Assembly: GCF_014645835.1 (NCBI RefSeq)
Contig: NZ_BMMM01000006.1
Span: 124,001-188,000 of the forward strand
Source of the DNA: Streptomyces albiflavescens
GTDB taxonomy: Bacteria; Actinomycetota; Actinomycetes; Streptomycetales; Streptomycetaceae
Reading direction: 5' to 3'
DNA: 64,000 nucleotides
Part shown: piece by piece, positions 9,625 to 17,546 of the stretch
How positions within the stretch are numbered: position 1 is the stretch's first letter
Layout of the letters: each line of letters opens with the position of its first letter
Notes under the pieces: generated by a model
What the model was told of the DNA's origin: nothing
The model's input: only the letters and a program-made list of their open reading frames with translations
Database searches by the model: none
Made by a program: the position numbers and the translations under genes

Positions 9625-9749
9625 GGCCGGGAATAAGCCAATCGATCACCGAAGACCGGCCGCGCACCGCACAGTTGCGCGCCGCACAATAGATCACGGA
9701 CCGCGGGAGCAACCAGCCGCTGCCGCCGCGCCGATGGGGGACGCAGAAC

Positions 9750-11381
9750 ATGAGCCAGGACGGCGCACAGGGCCGGTACGCGGGGCGTGCGGTCGCCGGC
9801 GGCCGCTACCAGCTGCGCGATCTGCTCGGCGAGGGCGGCATGGCCTCGGTGCATCTCGCGTACGACTCGGTGCTCGACCGCCAAGTGGCGATCAAGACCC
9901 TGCACACCGAGCTCGGCCGCGAACAGGCCTTCCGCGAGCGCTTCCGCCGCGAGGCCCAGTCGGTGGCGAAGCTCACGCACACGAACATCGTCTCGGTCTT
10001 CGACACCGGCGAGGACGACCTCGACGGCATGACGACTCCGTACATCGTCATGGAGTACGTCGAGGGCCGCCCGCTCGGCTCCGTGCTCGACCAGGACATC
10101 GCGCAGTACGGCGCCATGCCCGCCGACAAGGCCCTGAAGATCACCGCGGACGTACTGGCGGCCCTGGAGATCAGCCACGAAATGGGCCTGGTCCACCGGG
10201 ACATCAAGCCGGGCAACGTGATGATGACGAAGCGCGGTGTCGTCAAGGTGATGGACTTCGGCATCGCCCGCGCCATGCAATCCGGTGTCACCTCGATGAC
10301 GCAGACCGGAATGGTCGTCGGCACCCCGCAGTACCTCTCCCCGGAGCAGGCCCTCGGCAGAGGCGTGGACGCCAGATCCGACCTGTACTCGGTCGGCATC
10401 ATGCTGTTCCAACTGGTCACCGGGCGGCTGCCGTTCGAGGCGGACTCGCCGCTGGCCATCGCCTACGCGCATGTCCAGGAGGAGCCGGTCGCGCCCTCCT
10501 CGATCAACCGCTCGCTGCCCCCGGCCGTGGACGCGCTGGTGGCCCGCGCGCTGAAGAAGAACCCGAACGAGCGTTTCCCGAGCGCCGAGAGCATGCGCGA
10601 CGAGTGCCTGCGCGTGGCCCAGTCGTTCCAGGCCGCCGCGCCGAGCATCGTGCCGGGCGCCCAGACGTCGAGCGGCGCGGGCGTCGGCTCCGCCGTCTTC
10701 CCGCCCGTCGAGCAGGGCACCCCGGCGCCGGGCCCCGTACAGACGCCGTACCAGCCGGGCCCGTACGGCACGCCGACCTCGGCGCCGTCCCCTTCCCCGG
10801 CGTACGGCTATCCGCAGCAGGGCGGCTACCAGACTCCGCCGCAGACCGCGGCGTACTCCCCGCAGCAGGCGACGTCCACTCCGCCGCCGTACAACCTCGC
10901 GCCCCAGCCCACGCCCCCCGTCTCGGGCGGTTCGGGGGGCAAGAAGAGCAACAAGGGAGTCGTCGTCGGGGCGATCGTGGTCGCGCTCGTCGCGATCGGC
11001 GGCCTGATCACGGCGCTCACGCTGAACGGCGGCAGCGACGACGACAAGGGCGGCAACAACGCCAGCACGTCACCCTCCGTGGTGGCGGGGCACAAGGGTC
11101 CGGACACGACGAAGACGATCGAGACGGCCAAGTGCACGGAGCCGCAGGAGTCGTACGACGACCCGAACAAGATCCAGGTCCCCGACTTCACCTACAAGAA
11201 CATCAAGTCGGTCAAGTCCTGCTTCCAGGCCGCGGGCTGGCAGATGAAGGAGACGAAGGTCGACGAGAACACGTACGGCGAGGGCACGATCATGGACCAG
11301 TTCCCCTCCGAAGGAACGGACGTCGACCCGAAGAACATGCCCGAGATCGAGCTCAAGGTCTCGACGGGCGACCCGTCCTGA
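9750..11381 (+). CDS. Membrane Ser/Thr protein kinase with one C-terminal PASTA-like domain
   Basis: 543 residues. Kinase domain about 10-275: LGEGGMASV loop, VAIKTL lysine, HRDIKPGNVMM, DFGIARAM, SMTQTGMVVGTPQYLSPEQ activation loop. A Pro/Gln/Tyr-rich linker (PYQPGPYGTP, GYPQQGGYQTP) of about 110 residues follows, then one membrane helix (GVVVGAIVVALVAIGGLITAL, about 398-418). An outer domain of about 70 residues (VPDFTYKNIKSVKSCFQAAGW ... QFPSEGTDV) resembles a single PASTA unit. The start is supported by a GGGGG tract 11 bases upstream. A strong hairpin follows. It probably senses cell-wall precursors like other PASTA kinases (inference). Confidence 0.92.
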   Translation: MSQDGAQGRYAGRAVAGGRYQLRDLLGEGGMASVHLAYDSVLDRQVAIKTLHTELGREQAFRERFRREAQSVAKLTHTNIVSVFDTGEDDLDGMTTPYIVMEYVEGRPLGSVLDQDIAQYGAMPADKALKITADVLAALEISHEMGLVHRDIKPGNVMMTKRGVVKVMDFGIARAMQSGVTSMTQTGMVVGTPQYLSPEQALGRGVDARSDLYSVGIMLFQLVTGRLPFEADSPLAIAYAHVQEEPVAPSSINRSLPPAVDALVARALKKNPNERFPSAESMRDECLRVAQSFQAAAPSIVPGAQTSSGAGVGSAVFPPVEQGTPAPGPVQTPYQPGPYGTPTSAPSPSPAYGYPQQGGYQTPPQTAAYSPQQATSTPPPYNLAPQPTPPVSGGSGGKKSNKGVVVGAIVVALVAIGGLITALTLNGGSDDDKGGNNASTSPSVVAGHKGPDTTKTIETAKCTEPQESYDDPNKIQVPDFTYKNIKSVKSCFQAAGWQMKETKVDENTYGEGTIMDQFPSEGTDVDPKNMPEIELKVSTGDPS

Positions 11382-11421
11382 TCCACGTTCGGCGCGGGCT
11401 GACCCGCCTCTGACGAGCGAA

Positions 11422-11449
11422 GAGCCCGGCACTTTCGTGCCGGGCTCTT
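11422..11449 (+). terminator. Hairpin terminator after the kinase
   Basis: AGAGCCCGGCAC TTTC GTGCCGGGCTCT followed by TGT, immediately past the kinase stop and before the convergent Bpa gene. Confidence 0.8.
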
Positions 11450-11497
11450 GTGCGGGGACTGTCGCTCCCCGGTTTCGTAGGGGGTGTCGCTCCCCGG

Positions 11498-12037
11498 TTA
11501 CAGGTACGGTCCGCCCGAGCGGCCTCCAGCGCGGTCCTCGTCGCCGTCGGGGCCTCCGACACCGGGCGGGAGCGCGCGGCGCATCGACTCCAGCTGGGCC
11601 CTGGCCGCCATCTGCTGGGCGAACAGGGTCGTCTGGATCCCGTGGAAGAGTCCCTCGAGCCAGCCCACCAACTGGGCCTGCGCGATCCGCAGTTCGGCAT
11701 CGCTGGGCGTCGCCTCGTCCGTAAAGGGCAGGGAGAGCCGCTCCAGTTCCTCGACGAGCTCGGGGGCCAGGCCGTCCTCCAGCTCCTTCACGGAGCTCGC
11801 GTGGATCTCCTTGAGCCGGACACGGCTCGCCTCGTCGAGAGGTGCGGCACGCACTTCCTCCAGCAGCTGCTTGATCATGCTGCCGATGCGCATCACCTTG
11901 GCCGGCTGTTCCACCATCTCAGTCACCGGGACCTCGCGGGAGTCCTCGTCTCCGGTGCCGCCGAGAGCCATCCCGTCCTGGCCCACGACCAGGATCTGAG
12001 GGTTCTCCGGCGACCTTTCGTTCCTCGGCATCTCCAT
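11498..12037 (-). CDS. bpa: Bacterial proteasome activator Bpa
   Basis: 179 residues, close to the size of actinobacterial Bpa. Known members form a dodecameric ring that opens the 20S proteasome without ATP. The helical core is visible (PAKVMRIGSMIKQLLEEVRAAPLDEASRVRLKEIHASSVKELEDGLAPELVEELERLSLPF, then a long helix ending IQTTLFAQQMAARAQLESMRRALPPG). It ends in GGPYL, comparable to the C-terminal gate-opening tail (GQYL-type) of the mycobacterial protein. ATG 12037 was chosen; GAGAGAATGG precedes it. It is a single gene, convergent with the kinase. The identification rests on remembered family features. Confidence 0.82.
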   Translation of the reverse strand: MEMPRNERSPENPQILVVGQDGMALGGTGDEDSREVPVTEMVEQPAKVMRIGSMIKQLLEEVRAAPLDEASRVRLKEIHASSVKELEDGLAPELVEELERLSLPFTDEATPSDAELRIAQAQLVGWLEGLFHGIQTTLFAQQMAARAQLESMRRALPPGVGGPDGDEDRAGGRSGGPYL

Positions 12038-12205
12038 GCCGCCATTCTCTCGCACCGCACACCACACCACGGTGGTGCCCCCGGTGCGGGGTGATCCACC
12101 ATGTATGTCCCTCTCTGGGCGTCCGCCGGGATGCCGGGTCAGAAGGAGCGTGTGAGGCTGGTCGCGTTGATCTCGGGGACTCCTCACCAGGAGGGGGTCA
12201 CCGGA

Positions 12206-12631
12206 ATGACTCCATGGCTTCGCACGCTGCACGTGACGGGACTGCTGCTCGTCCTCATGACGGGCGCCGTACCGCTGTCGTACGCCGCCGAGCCCGCCCC
12301 GTCCGCCGACGCCTCCCGCGCGGGGAGCGTCGCAGGTCAGGGGCGCGTCCGGCCCGGGCGCGCGGAGCCAACGGGGCCGGACACCGCTGACGACACGGGG
12401 GAGGCGGAGCCGACGGACGCCGGCCGCGATCCCGCCGTCCCGGACCGCCAGGAGGCGAGCGCCGCAGCCGAGCCGTCCGGGAACGCGGTGATCCCCGTCC
12501 AGCAGAACGCGGTCGTCCCGCCACCCGCCCCCGAACCGGTCCTCCAGATCCTGCCCCTCGGCAGCGGACTGATCCTGATGGGACTGGGCCTTGGGTTGGC
12601 CTTCGTCGCCCTGCGCGTACGGCGCCGCTGA
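12206..12631 (+). CDS. Small exported single-span membrane protein
   Basis: 141 residues, no family recognised. ATG 12206 has AGGAGGGGG eight bases upstream. N-terminal signal sequence (RTLHVTGLLLVLMTGAVPLSYAAE), then about 75 disordered residues rich in Ala, Pro, Glu and Asp, then a C-terminal helix (ILPLGSGLILMGLGLGLAFVALRVRRR) with a basic stop-transfer end. This layout resembles a sortase substrate tail, but the LPLGS before the helix is not a canonical LPxTG/LAxTG motif, so anchoring by sortase is only a possibility. Confidence 0.65.
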   Translation: MTPWLRTLHVTGLLLVLMTGAVPLSYAAEPAPSADASRAGSVAGQGRVRPGRAEPTGPDTADDTGEAEPTDAGRDPAVPDRQEASAAAEPSGNAVIPVQQNAVVPPPAPEPVLQILPLGSGLILMGLGLGLAFVALRVRRR

Positions 12632-12652
12632 AGGCGTACGACGCCGCCGCGC

Positions 12653-12683
12653 GGTCAGCGCGCTCCCCAGGAGCGCGCTGACC
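12653..12683. terminator. Hairpin terminator between convergent genes
   Basis: GGTCAGCGCGCTC / GAGCGCGCTGACC arms around a short loop, 22 bases past the small membrane protein. The following CCAGGGAGCGCGTTCGC is repeated twice up to 12735, so the segment is also a degenerate repeat. Confidence 0.7.
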
Positions 12684-12728
12684 AGGGAGCGCGTTCGCCA
12701 CGAGCGCGCCGGCCAGGGAGCGCGTTCG

Positions 12729-13709
12729 CTAGGGAGCGACGAGTAGCACCTTGCCGATGTGGCCGCTCTCCTCCAGGATCCGGTGCGCCGCCGCCGCGTC
12801 GCTCATCGGCAGCTCGCGGTCGATGATCGGGCGTACGTGGCCGGAGTCGATCAGCGGCCAGACGTGCTCACGTACGGCCGCCACGATCGCCGCCTTCTCG
12901 CCGAGCGGGCGGGCGCGCAGTGAGGTGGCACTGATGGCGGCACGCTTGTTGAGGAGGGTGGCGATGTTCAGCTCGGCCTTGATTCCGCCCTGCATGCCGA
13001 TGATCGCGAGCCGTCCGTTGACGGCGAGGGTGCGCACATTCGGGTCCAGGTACTTGGCGCCCATGTTGTCGAGGATGACATCGGCGCCGCTGCCGTCCGT
13101 GGCCTGCTTGATCTCCTCGACAAAGTCCTGCTCGCGGTAGTTGATCAGGATGTCCGCGCCCAGCTCGGCGCAGAAGTCGAGCTTCTCCTTGCTGCCCGCC
13201 GTGACCGCGACCTTCGCGCCGACGGCCTTCGCCAGCTGGATCGCCATGGTGCCGATACCGCTGGAGCCGCCGTGCACGAGCAAGGTCTCGCCCGGCCGCA
13301 GGTGGGACACCATGAAGACGTTGGACCAGACGGTGCAGGTCACCTCGGGCAGCGCGGCCGCCTGCCGGACGTCCAGGCCCGCTGGCACGGGGAGCAGCTG
13401 ACCGGCCGGAACGGCGACCTTCTCGGCATATCCGCCGCCCGCGAGCAGCCCACACACCTCGTCACCGACCGCCCACCCCGACACACCGGGACCGATCTCG
13501 ACGATGCGTCCCGAACATTCGAGCCCGGGGTACGGGGACGCACCGGGCGGCGGGTTGTAGAAGCCCTGCCGCTGGAGCAGGTCGGCGCGGTTGACGGCGC
13601 TGGCCACCACCTCGACCAGCACTTCGCCCTCGGCGGGCACCGGATCCGGGACCTCGTCCCACACCAGCGCCTCGGGCCCACCAGGTTCTGGAATCGTGAT
13701 CGCGTACAT
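12729..13709 (-). CDS. Zinc-independent quinone oxidoreductase (MDR superfamily, PIG3/Qor-like)
   Basis: 326 residues, the normal length. Predicted NAD(P)H-dependent reductase of quinones or enones in the cytoplasm. N-terminal GroES-like domain (VNRADLLQRQGFYNPPPGASPYPGLECSG, the PIG3-type signature) and a Rossmann domain with VHGGSSGIGTMAIQLAKAVGAKVAVTAGS. The catalytic and structural zinc cysteines of alcohol dehydrogenases are absent. ATG 13709 was chosen; GAGGAG lies rather far upstream. A mobile-type repeat (13778-13857) lies just upstream. The physiological substrate cannot be inferred. Confidence 0.88.
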   Translation of the reverse strand: MYAITIPEPGGPEALVWDEVPDPVPAEGEVLVEVVASAVNRADLLQRQGFYNPPPGASPYPGLECSGRIVEIGPGVSGWAVGDEVCGLLAGGGYAEKVAVPAGQLLPVPAGLDVRQAAALPEVTCTVWSNVFMVSHLRPGETLLVHGGSSGIGTMAIQLAKAVGAKVAVTAGSKEKLDFCAELGADILINYREQDFVEEIKQATDGSGADVILDNMGAKYLDPNVRTLAVNGRLAIIGMQGGIKAELNIATLLNKRAAISATSLRARPLGEKAAIVAAVREHVWPLIDSGHVRPIIDRELPMSDAAAAHRILEESGHIGKVLLVAP

Positions 13710-13777
13710 GAGGGGGACGCTACTCCTCGGCCCAGGCCGGGGTGTCGGGAGACTCCTCGCCCGGATGGGTCCTGGAC

Positions 13778-13857
13778 GTACTTGGGCTTTCGCCTGGTGC
13801 GGCGAGAGTGCGTGCCAGGCGTCGCGGGGCAGACGGGAATGTGACGACAGGCCCTAG
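13778..13857. mobile_element. Partial copy of a CTAG-ended repeat (MITE-like)
   Basis: The right end, 13832-13857, reads GACGGGAATGTGACGACAGG plus CCCTAG. It matches the arms of the full palindromic copy at 34634-34706, and the shared stretch extends about 34 bp to GCGGGGCA. The terminal CTAG forms the TAG stop of the K+ channel gene. The left part to about 13778 differs from the second copy, so the left boundary is approximate. Confidence 0.65.
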
Positions 13858-14951
13858 TCCCGAGGAAGCGGTCGCATATGGGGCGCCACCTGTGTGCCCG
13901 GTGTCGCCCGCACGATCGTGATGAGGCGGTCCGTCAACTGGAGTGTCCCGACCGCCGGGTCGTCGTAGCCAAGGACCCGGTGCCCTCGTACGACGCTGAC
14001 CACCAGGTCGTCCGTCTCGCGTACGCCCTTGCCGACCTCGGACTTTATGATCGGCCGTTCGACGATGTCGAGCCCGCTGCCCTGCTGGATGAGGTCCTCC
14101 ATGACCATGCCCGCGGCGGGGCTGAGCACGGAGAGTCCGAGCAGTCGGCCTGCGGCGCTGGCGCTGGTGATGACGGCGTCGGCGCCGGACTGCTTGAGCA
14201 GCGGCGCGTTCTCCTCCTCCCGTACGGCGGCGACGATCTTCGCCGCGCGGTTGAGCTGCCGGGCGGTCAGTGTGACCAGTACGGCGGTGTCGTCCCGCTG
14301 CGTGGCGATGATGATCTGCCGGGCCTTGCGGACCTCCGCCCGGTCCAGCACATCGCTGCGCGTCGCGTCCCCGATGACCCCCGCATACCCATCGGCCGTT
14401 GCCGCGTCGACCACCTTGGAGCTGGGGTCGACGACCACGACCTGCTCCTTCTTCAGCCCGGTCGCGATGACGGTCTCGATGGCCGACCGGCCCTTGGTTC
14501 CGAAGCCGACAACGACGGTGTGATCCCTCAAGGCCGCCCTCCAGCGGTTCAGCCGCCACTCCTCCCGGGTGCGTTCCGTGAGGACCTCGAGCGTGGTGCC
14601 GACCAGGATGATCAGGAACAGCACGCGCAGCGGCGTGATGACGAAGATGTTGGTGAGCCGGGCGGCGTCGCTGACCGGGGTGATGTCGCCGTATCCGGTG
14701 GTGGAGAGGGTGACGGTCGCGTAGTAGAAGGCGTCGAGCAGGTCGACCGTGCCGTCCGAGTTGTCGTTGTAGCCATCTCTGTCGGCCCAGACGATGAGCG
14801 CGGTGGCGACGAGCACCAGCAGCGCCATCGCCAGCCGCTTGAGGACCTGGCGGATCGGGCGTTCCACGACTCTCTTCGGGAGTTCCACCCGATGGGTCAC
14901 GAGATGCTCGTCCGCTTGGCGGGCGATCGCGTCATGGCCCGGAAGTTTCAC
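13854..14951 (-). CDS. Potassium channel with TrkA-N (RCK) regulatory domain
   Basis: About 365 residues. Cation-selective channel: first membrane helix LAMALLVLVATALIVWA, pore helix and selectivity filter TLSTTGYGD, second helix NIFVITPLRVLFLIILVGTTLEVL. A cytoplasmic RCK Rossmann domain follows (HTVVVGFGTKGRSAIETV ... VVVDPS, GDATRSDVL), then a TrkA-C-like C-terminus (ETDDLVVSVVRGHRVLGYDD). The GTG at 14951 was chosen because VKLPG follows directly; a GTG at 14960 is an alternative. Both start codons lie inside or touch the parS palindrome. The TAG stop at 13854-13856 lies in the CTAG end of a mobile repeat, so the native C-terminus may have been altered. Confidence 0.88.
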   Translation of the reverse strand: MKLPGHDAIARQADEHLVTHRVELPKRVVERPIRQVLKRLAMALLVLVATALIVWADRDGYNDNSDGTVDLLDAFYYATVTLSTTGYGDITPVSDAARLTNIFVITPLRVLFLIILVGTTLEVLTERTREEWRLNRWRAALRDHTVVVGFGTKGRSAIETVIATGLKKEQVVVVDPSSKVVDAATADGYAGVIGDATRSDVLDRAEVRKARQIIIATQRDDTAVLVTLTARQLNRAAKIVAAVREEENAPLLKQSGADAVITSASAAGRLLGLSVLSPAAGMVMEDLIQQGSGLDIVERPIIKSEVGKGVRETDDLVVSVVRGHRVLGYDDPAVGTLQLTDRLITIVRATPGTQVAPHMRPLPRD

Positions 14952-14958
14952 GTGAAAC
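14945..14958. other. parS: parS chromosome-partition site (perfect)
   Basis: GTTTCACGTGAAAC, the 14-bp palindrome known as the ParB-binding site in Streptomyces, where such sites cluster around oriC. It overlaps the start of the K+ channel gene. Degenerate copies follow to about 15065. Confidence 0.85.
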
Positions 14959-15066
14959 ACACCCCGTTCGGTTTCATGTGAAACACACCCCGTTCGGATT
15001 CATGTGAACCGCACCCCCCCGTTCGGACTCATCTGAATCGCAGTCTGTCCACGCTCATGTGAAGCA
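14945..15066. repeat. Tandem array of decaying parS-like units
   Basis: Units of about 26-28 bp, parS-like core plus ACACCCCGTTCG. The cores are GTTTCACGTGAAAC (14945), GTTTCATGTGAAAC (about 14971, one change), ATTCATGTGAAC (about 14998), CTCATCTGAATC (about 15028) and CTCATGTGAAGC (about 15054). The CCCCGTTCG spacer recurs three times. It fills the gap between the channel gene and moeA. Confidence 0.75.
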
Positions 15067-16425
15067 CACGTCGATCCCTGCGGTGGCCCAGGGCAGGTCG
15101 AGAAGTTCCAGCTCCTGACCCGCCCGTGCGCCGCCCGGCGGTACGACCCCGAGGGCGTCGGACGCCGCGATGCCCCGCAGCATCGCCGGGCCGTTGTAGT
15201 GCAGCGGCACGGCCCGGTCGGCGCGCAGCACAACGGGAACGAGTCGGGTGTCGTAGGGGTGCCCGTGCACGGCGTCCTGGAGGGGCAGCGTGTACGGCTC
15301 CGGGGCCGTACGTCCGGCGAGGGTGCGCAGCAGGGGCTCGGCGAGCGTGAGCAGGCCGGAAACGGCGGCCAGTGGGTTGCCGGGCAGACCGACGAGGTAC
15401 TGCTTCTCCTTGGTGCGGGCCAGAAGCATCGGGTGCCCCGGGCGCACCTTGACCCCGTCCACAAGAAGTTCGGCACCGATGCGGTGCAGGGTGGGGTGGA
15501 CGTGGTCGACGGGACCTGCAGCGGTACCGCCGGTGGTGACGATCAGATCGGCGTCCGAGCCGCTGATGGCCTTGTGCAGCGCCTTGGCGTCGTCGCCGAG
15601 CCTGCGCACCGCGACGACCTCGGCGCCGAGCGCGCGCAGCCACGGCGGCAGCATCGGGCCGAGCGCGTCCCGGATGAGCCCTTCCTGGGGCAGGCCCTCG
15701 GTGAGCAACTCGTCCCCGAGCACCAGGACTTCGACACGCGGACGAGGTACGGCGGCGAGCGTGTCGTACCCGGCGGCCGCGGCGAGGCCCAGCACGGCCG
15801 GCGTGACCAGCACGCCGACCGGCAACAGCCGATCGCCGCGGCGGCACTCCTGGCCGCGCGGGCGGATGTCCTGCGCGTGCACGACATCGCGGGTCGCGTG
15901 CAGCCGCCCCTTGTCGTCGATCCGCCCGTGCTCACTGCGCAATACGGCGGTGACGTCCGGCGGGATTCTCGCCCCGGTGGCGATGCGCACCGCCTCGCCG
16001 TCGGTGAGCGCCTCGGGCTCCGCATGCCCGGCGAGCACGCCGTCCTCCCGTACCTCCCAGGGCCCGGGCCCCGCGACCGCCCAGCCGTCCATCGCGGAGG
16101 TGTCGAAGGAGGGGAGGTCCGTGAGCGCGGTGAGGGGGGCGGCGAGGACGAGGCCGAGGGAGGCGTCGAGGGGTACGGAGACGGGGGCCTGACGGGGCAC
16201 GGACCGGGCGGCTCGCTCGGCGACGACGCGGGCCTCGGGCCAGGAGGTGGCCTTGTGATGGGCGTGCGTGGACCGTCGTCCGGTCCGCTCGGTCTCCAAG
16301 GCGGGTGCGGGCACCGAACGGCCCTCGGGGGCGGACGCGCCGTCTTCCTTGACCAGGGCGAGCGCCTCCTCGACGTCGAGATCGTCGGCGTCCTGGCTGT
16401 CCCGGGTCGAGCGGGCGGGCGTCAT
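15055..16425 (-). CDS. moeA: Molybdopterin molybdenumtransferase MoeA-like protein
   Basis: 456 residues. MoeA inserts molybdenum into adenylated molybdopterin in the cytoplasm. Landmarks: SFDTSAMDGWAV (domain entry), ATGARIPP, RPRGQECRRGD, LGDELLTEG, TTGGTAAGPVDHVHPTLHRIG, VKVRPGHPM, LVGLPGNPLAAVSG. The TTGGxSxG and RPGKP motifs of typical MoeA appear here as TTGGTAAG and RPGHP, so the protein is a divergent member. An N-terminal extension of about 60 residues is charged and low-complexity. The ATG at 16425 overlaps the stop of the upstream gene (ATGA), indicating coupling. Confidence 0.85.
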   Translation of the reverse strand: MTPARSTRDSQDADDLDVEEALALVKEDGASAPEGRSVPAPALETERTGRRSTHAHHKATSWPEARVVAERAARSVPRQAPVSVPLDASLGLVLAAPLTALTDLPSFDTSAMDGWAVAGPGPWEVREDGVLAGHAEPEALTDGEAVRIATGARIPPDVTAVLRSEHGRIDDKGRLHATRDVVHAQDIRPRGQECRRGDRLLPVGVLVTPAVLGLAAAAGYDTLAAVPRPRVEVLVLGDELLTEGLPQEGLIRDALGPMLPPWLRALGAEVVAVRRLGDDAKALHKAISGSDADLIVTTGGTAAGPVDHVHPTLHRIGAELLVDGVKVRPGHPMLLARTKEKQYLVGLPGNPLAAVSGLLTLAEPLLRTLAGRTAPEPYTLPLQDAVHGHPYDTRLVPVVLRADRAVPLHYNGPAMLRGIAASDALGVVPPGGARAGQELELLDLPWATAGIDVCFT

Positions 16426-17471
16426 CCTGCGTCCGGCTTGGCTTGGGGGGTGTTTCCGGTGTCCGGCTTGGCTTGGGGGGTGCTTCCGGTGTCCGGCTTG
16501 GTGGCGTCTCCGGTATCCGGCTTGGCCTCGGAGGAGTCCTCGTCGGCCCAGCGGAGTGCCAGCGCCGCCGCCTTGCGGGCGGCCTCGGCCACGGCTTCCG
16601 GGCCTCCGCCGGCCCGCGCGGCCGCGTATCCCACGAGGAATGTGGTCAGCGGCGCGGCAGGCCGGGCCACCCCGTGCGCGGCATCGCGCGCCAGGTCGAG
16701 CAGGACGCCGGTGTCGACGTCCAGGTCGAGGCCCAGCTCGTCCTTGACTGCGGAAATCCATTCATCCAACACGTGTCCATGCTCCCTGATACGTGCCCGG
16801 GCGGCGGCGATGTCGTCCCAGGTGTCGCAGTCGAAGGACGCGACAGGGTCGGAGATGCGGGTGAGGTCGAGCGCGGCGGTGAGCCGCCGCAGTGGCAGTC
16901 CAGTGAGTTCGCCGTGGGTGGCGGCGAGCACGGCCAGCTCGCGGCGCAGGGCCTCCGCGCGGTACGCGGCCACGAGGGGCTGGTCCCGGCCGTCGGGGTC
17001 GGTGAGCAGCACGCCCTCAGGTTTCGCCGGCCCCTGCGGGGGGCGGCGCTCCAGAAGGGGGGCCAGCAGGCGCCGTACCGTCCCCTCGTCCAGGAACGGC
17101 AGATCGGCCGAGAGCACGACGACGTACTCCGCGCCGGTGTGCCGCAGCCCGGCGTCGAGCGCGGCCAGTGGCCCTCCGCCGGGCGGGTCCTCACGGGCCC
17201 ACTCCACAGGGCGTGCGGTCGCCCTGGGCTCGGCCACGACCACCGTGGTGACGGCATCGGCGCAGGCGGCCAGCACCCGGTCGAGCAGCGCCCGGCCGCC
17301 CACGCGCACGCCGGGCTTGTCCGCGCCGCCCAGCCGCCGCGCGGCGCCGCCCGCGAGCACGACGGCGTCGTACGGGACATCGGCGCCGGGGGTGCCCGGT
17401 GGCACGGGGCTGCCCGAGGGCTCAGGCGTACCCGGTGGCTCCGGCGAAGCCGGCCGCTCGTACGAGGTCAT
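16422..17471 (-). CDS. MobA-like nucleotidyltransferase fused to a DUF6457 domain
   Basis: 349 residues. N-terminal half: NTP-transferase fold with AVVLAGGAARRLGGADKPGVRVGGRALLDRVL and VVVLSADLPFLDEG, the signatures of molybdenum-cofactor guanylyl/cytidylyltransferases. C-terminal part (VLDEWISAVKDELGLDLDVDTGVLLDLARDAAHGVARPAAPLTTFLVGYAAA) is the helical DUF6457 domain. The tail is KPDTG-type repeats encoded by a 30-bp tandem repeat. It lies upstream of and overlaps moeA, so a role in Mo-cofactor maturation is likely. The start at ATG 17471 (MTSYERP) is preceded only by GGGGG. Confidence 0.8.
   Translation of the reverse strand: MTSYERPASPEPPGTPEPSGSPVPPGTPGADVPYDAVVLAGGAARRLGGADKPGVRVGGRALLDRVLAACADAVTTVVVAEPRATARPVEWAREDPPGGGPLAALDAGLRHTGAEYVVVLSADLPFLDEGTVRRLLAPLLERRPPQGPAKPEGVLLTDPDGRDQPLVAAYRAEALRRELAVLAATHGELTGLPLRRLTAALDLTRISDPVASFDCDTWDDIAAARARIREHGHVLDEWISAVKDELGLDLDVDTGVLLDLARDAAHGVARPAAPLTTFLVGYAAARAGGGPEAVAEAARKAAALALRWADEDSSEAKPDTGDATKPDTGSTPQAKPDTGNTPQAKPDAG
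16431..16514 (-). repeat. In-frame 30-bp minisatellite
   Basis: Units start GTCCGGCTTGGCTTGGGGGG: 16431-16460, 16461-16490, then a shorter 24-bp variant 16491-16514. They encode the K-P-D-T-G repeats at the C-terminus of the MobA-like protein. Confidence 0.9.
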
Positions 17472-17546
17472 CCCCCGAGTATGGGCGTCCGAAGGATCAT
17501 TGCCATCCCCGTGCACAGCATGTGGACGGGGATGGCCGCGGCGGGG

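Larger units (their letters stand above)
9368..9749. other. Divergent intergenic region between two kinase genes
   Basis: 382 bases with no gene. It holds a perfect 9-bp hairpin with AAG loop (9439-9459), inside the leader of the minus-strand kinase, and a candidate promoter for the plus-strand kinase (9596-9624). Confidence 0.55.

Noticed and set aside
12570..12631. Canonical LPxTG sortase motif in the small membrane protein
   Set aside because: The sequence before the helix is LPLGS, which does not meet the LPxTG/LAxTG pattern.
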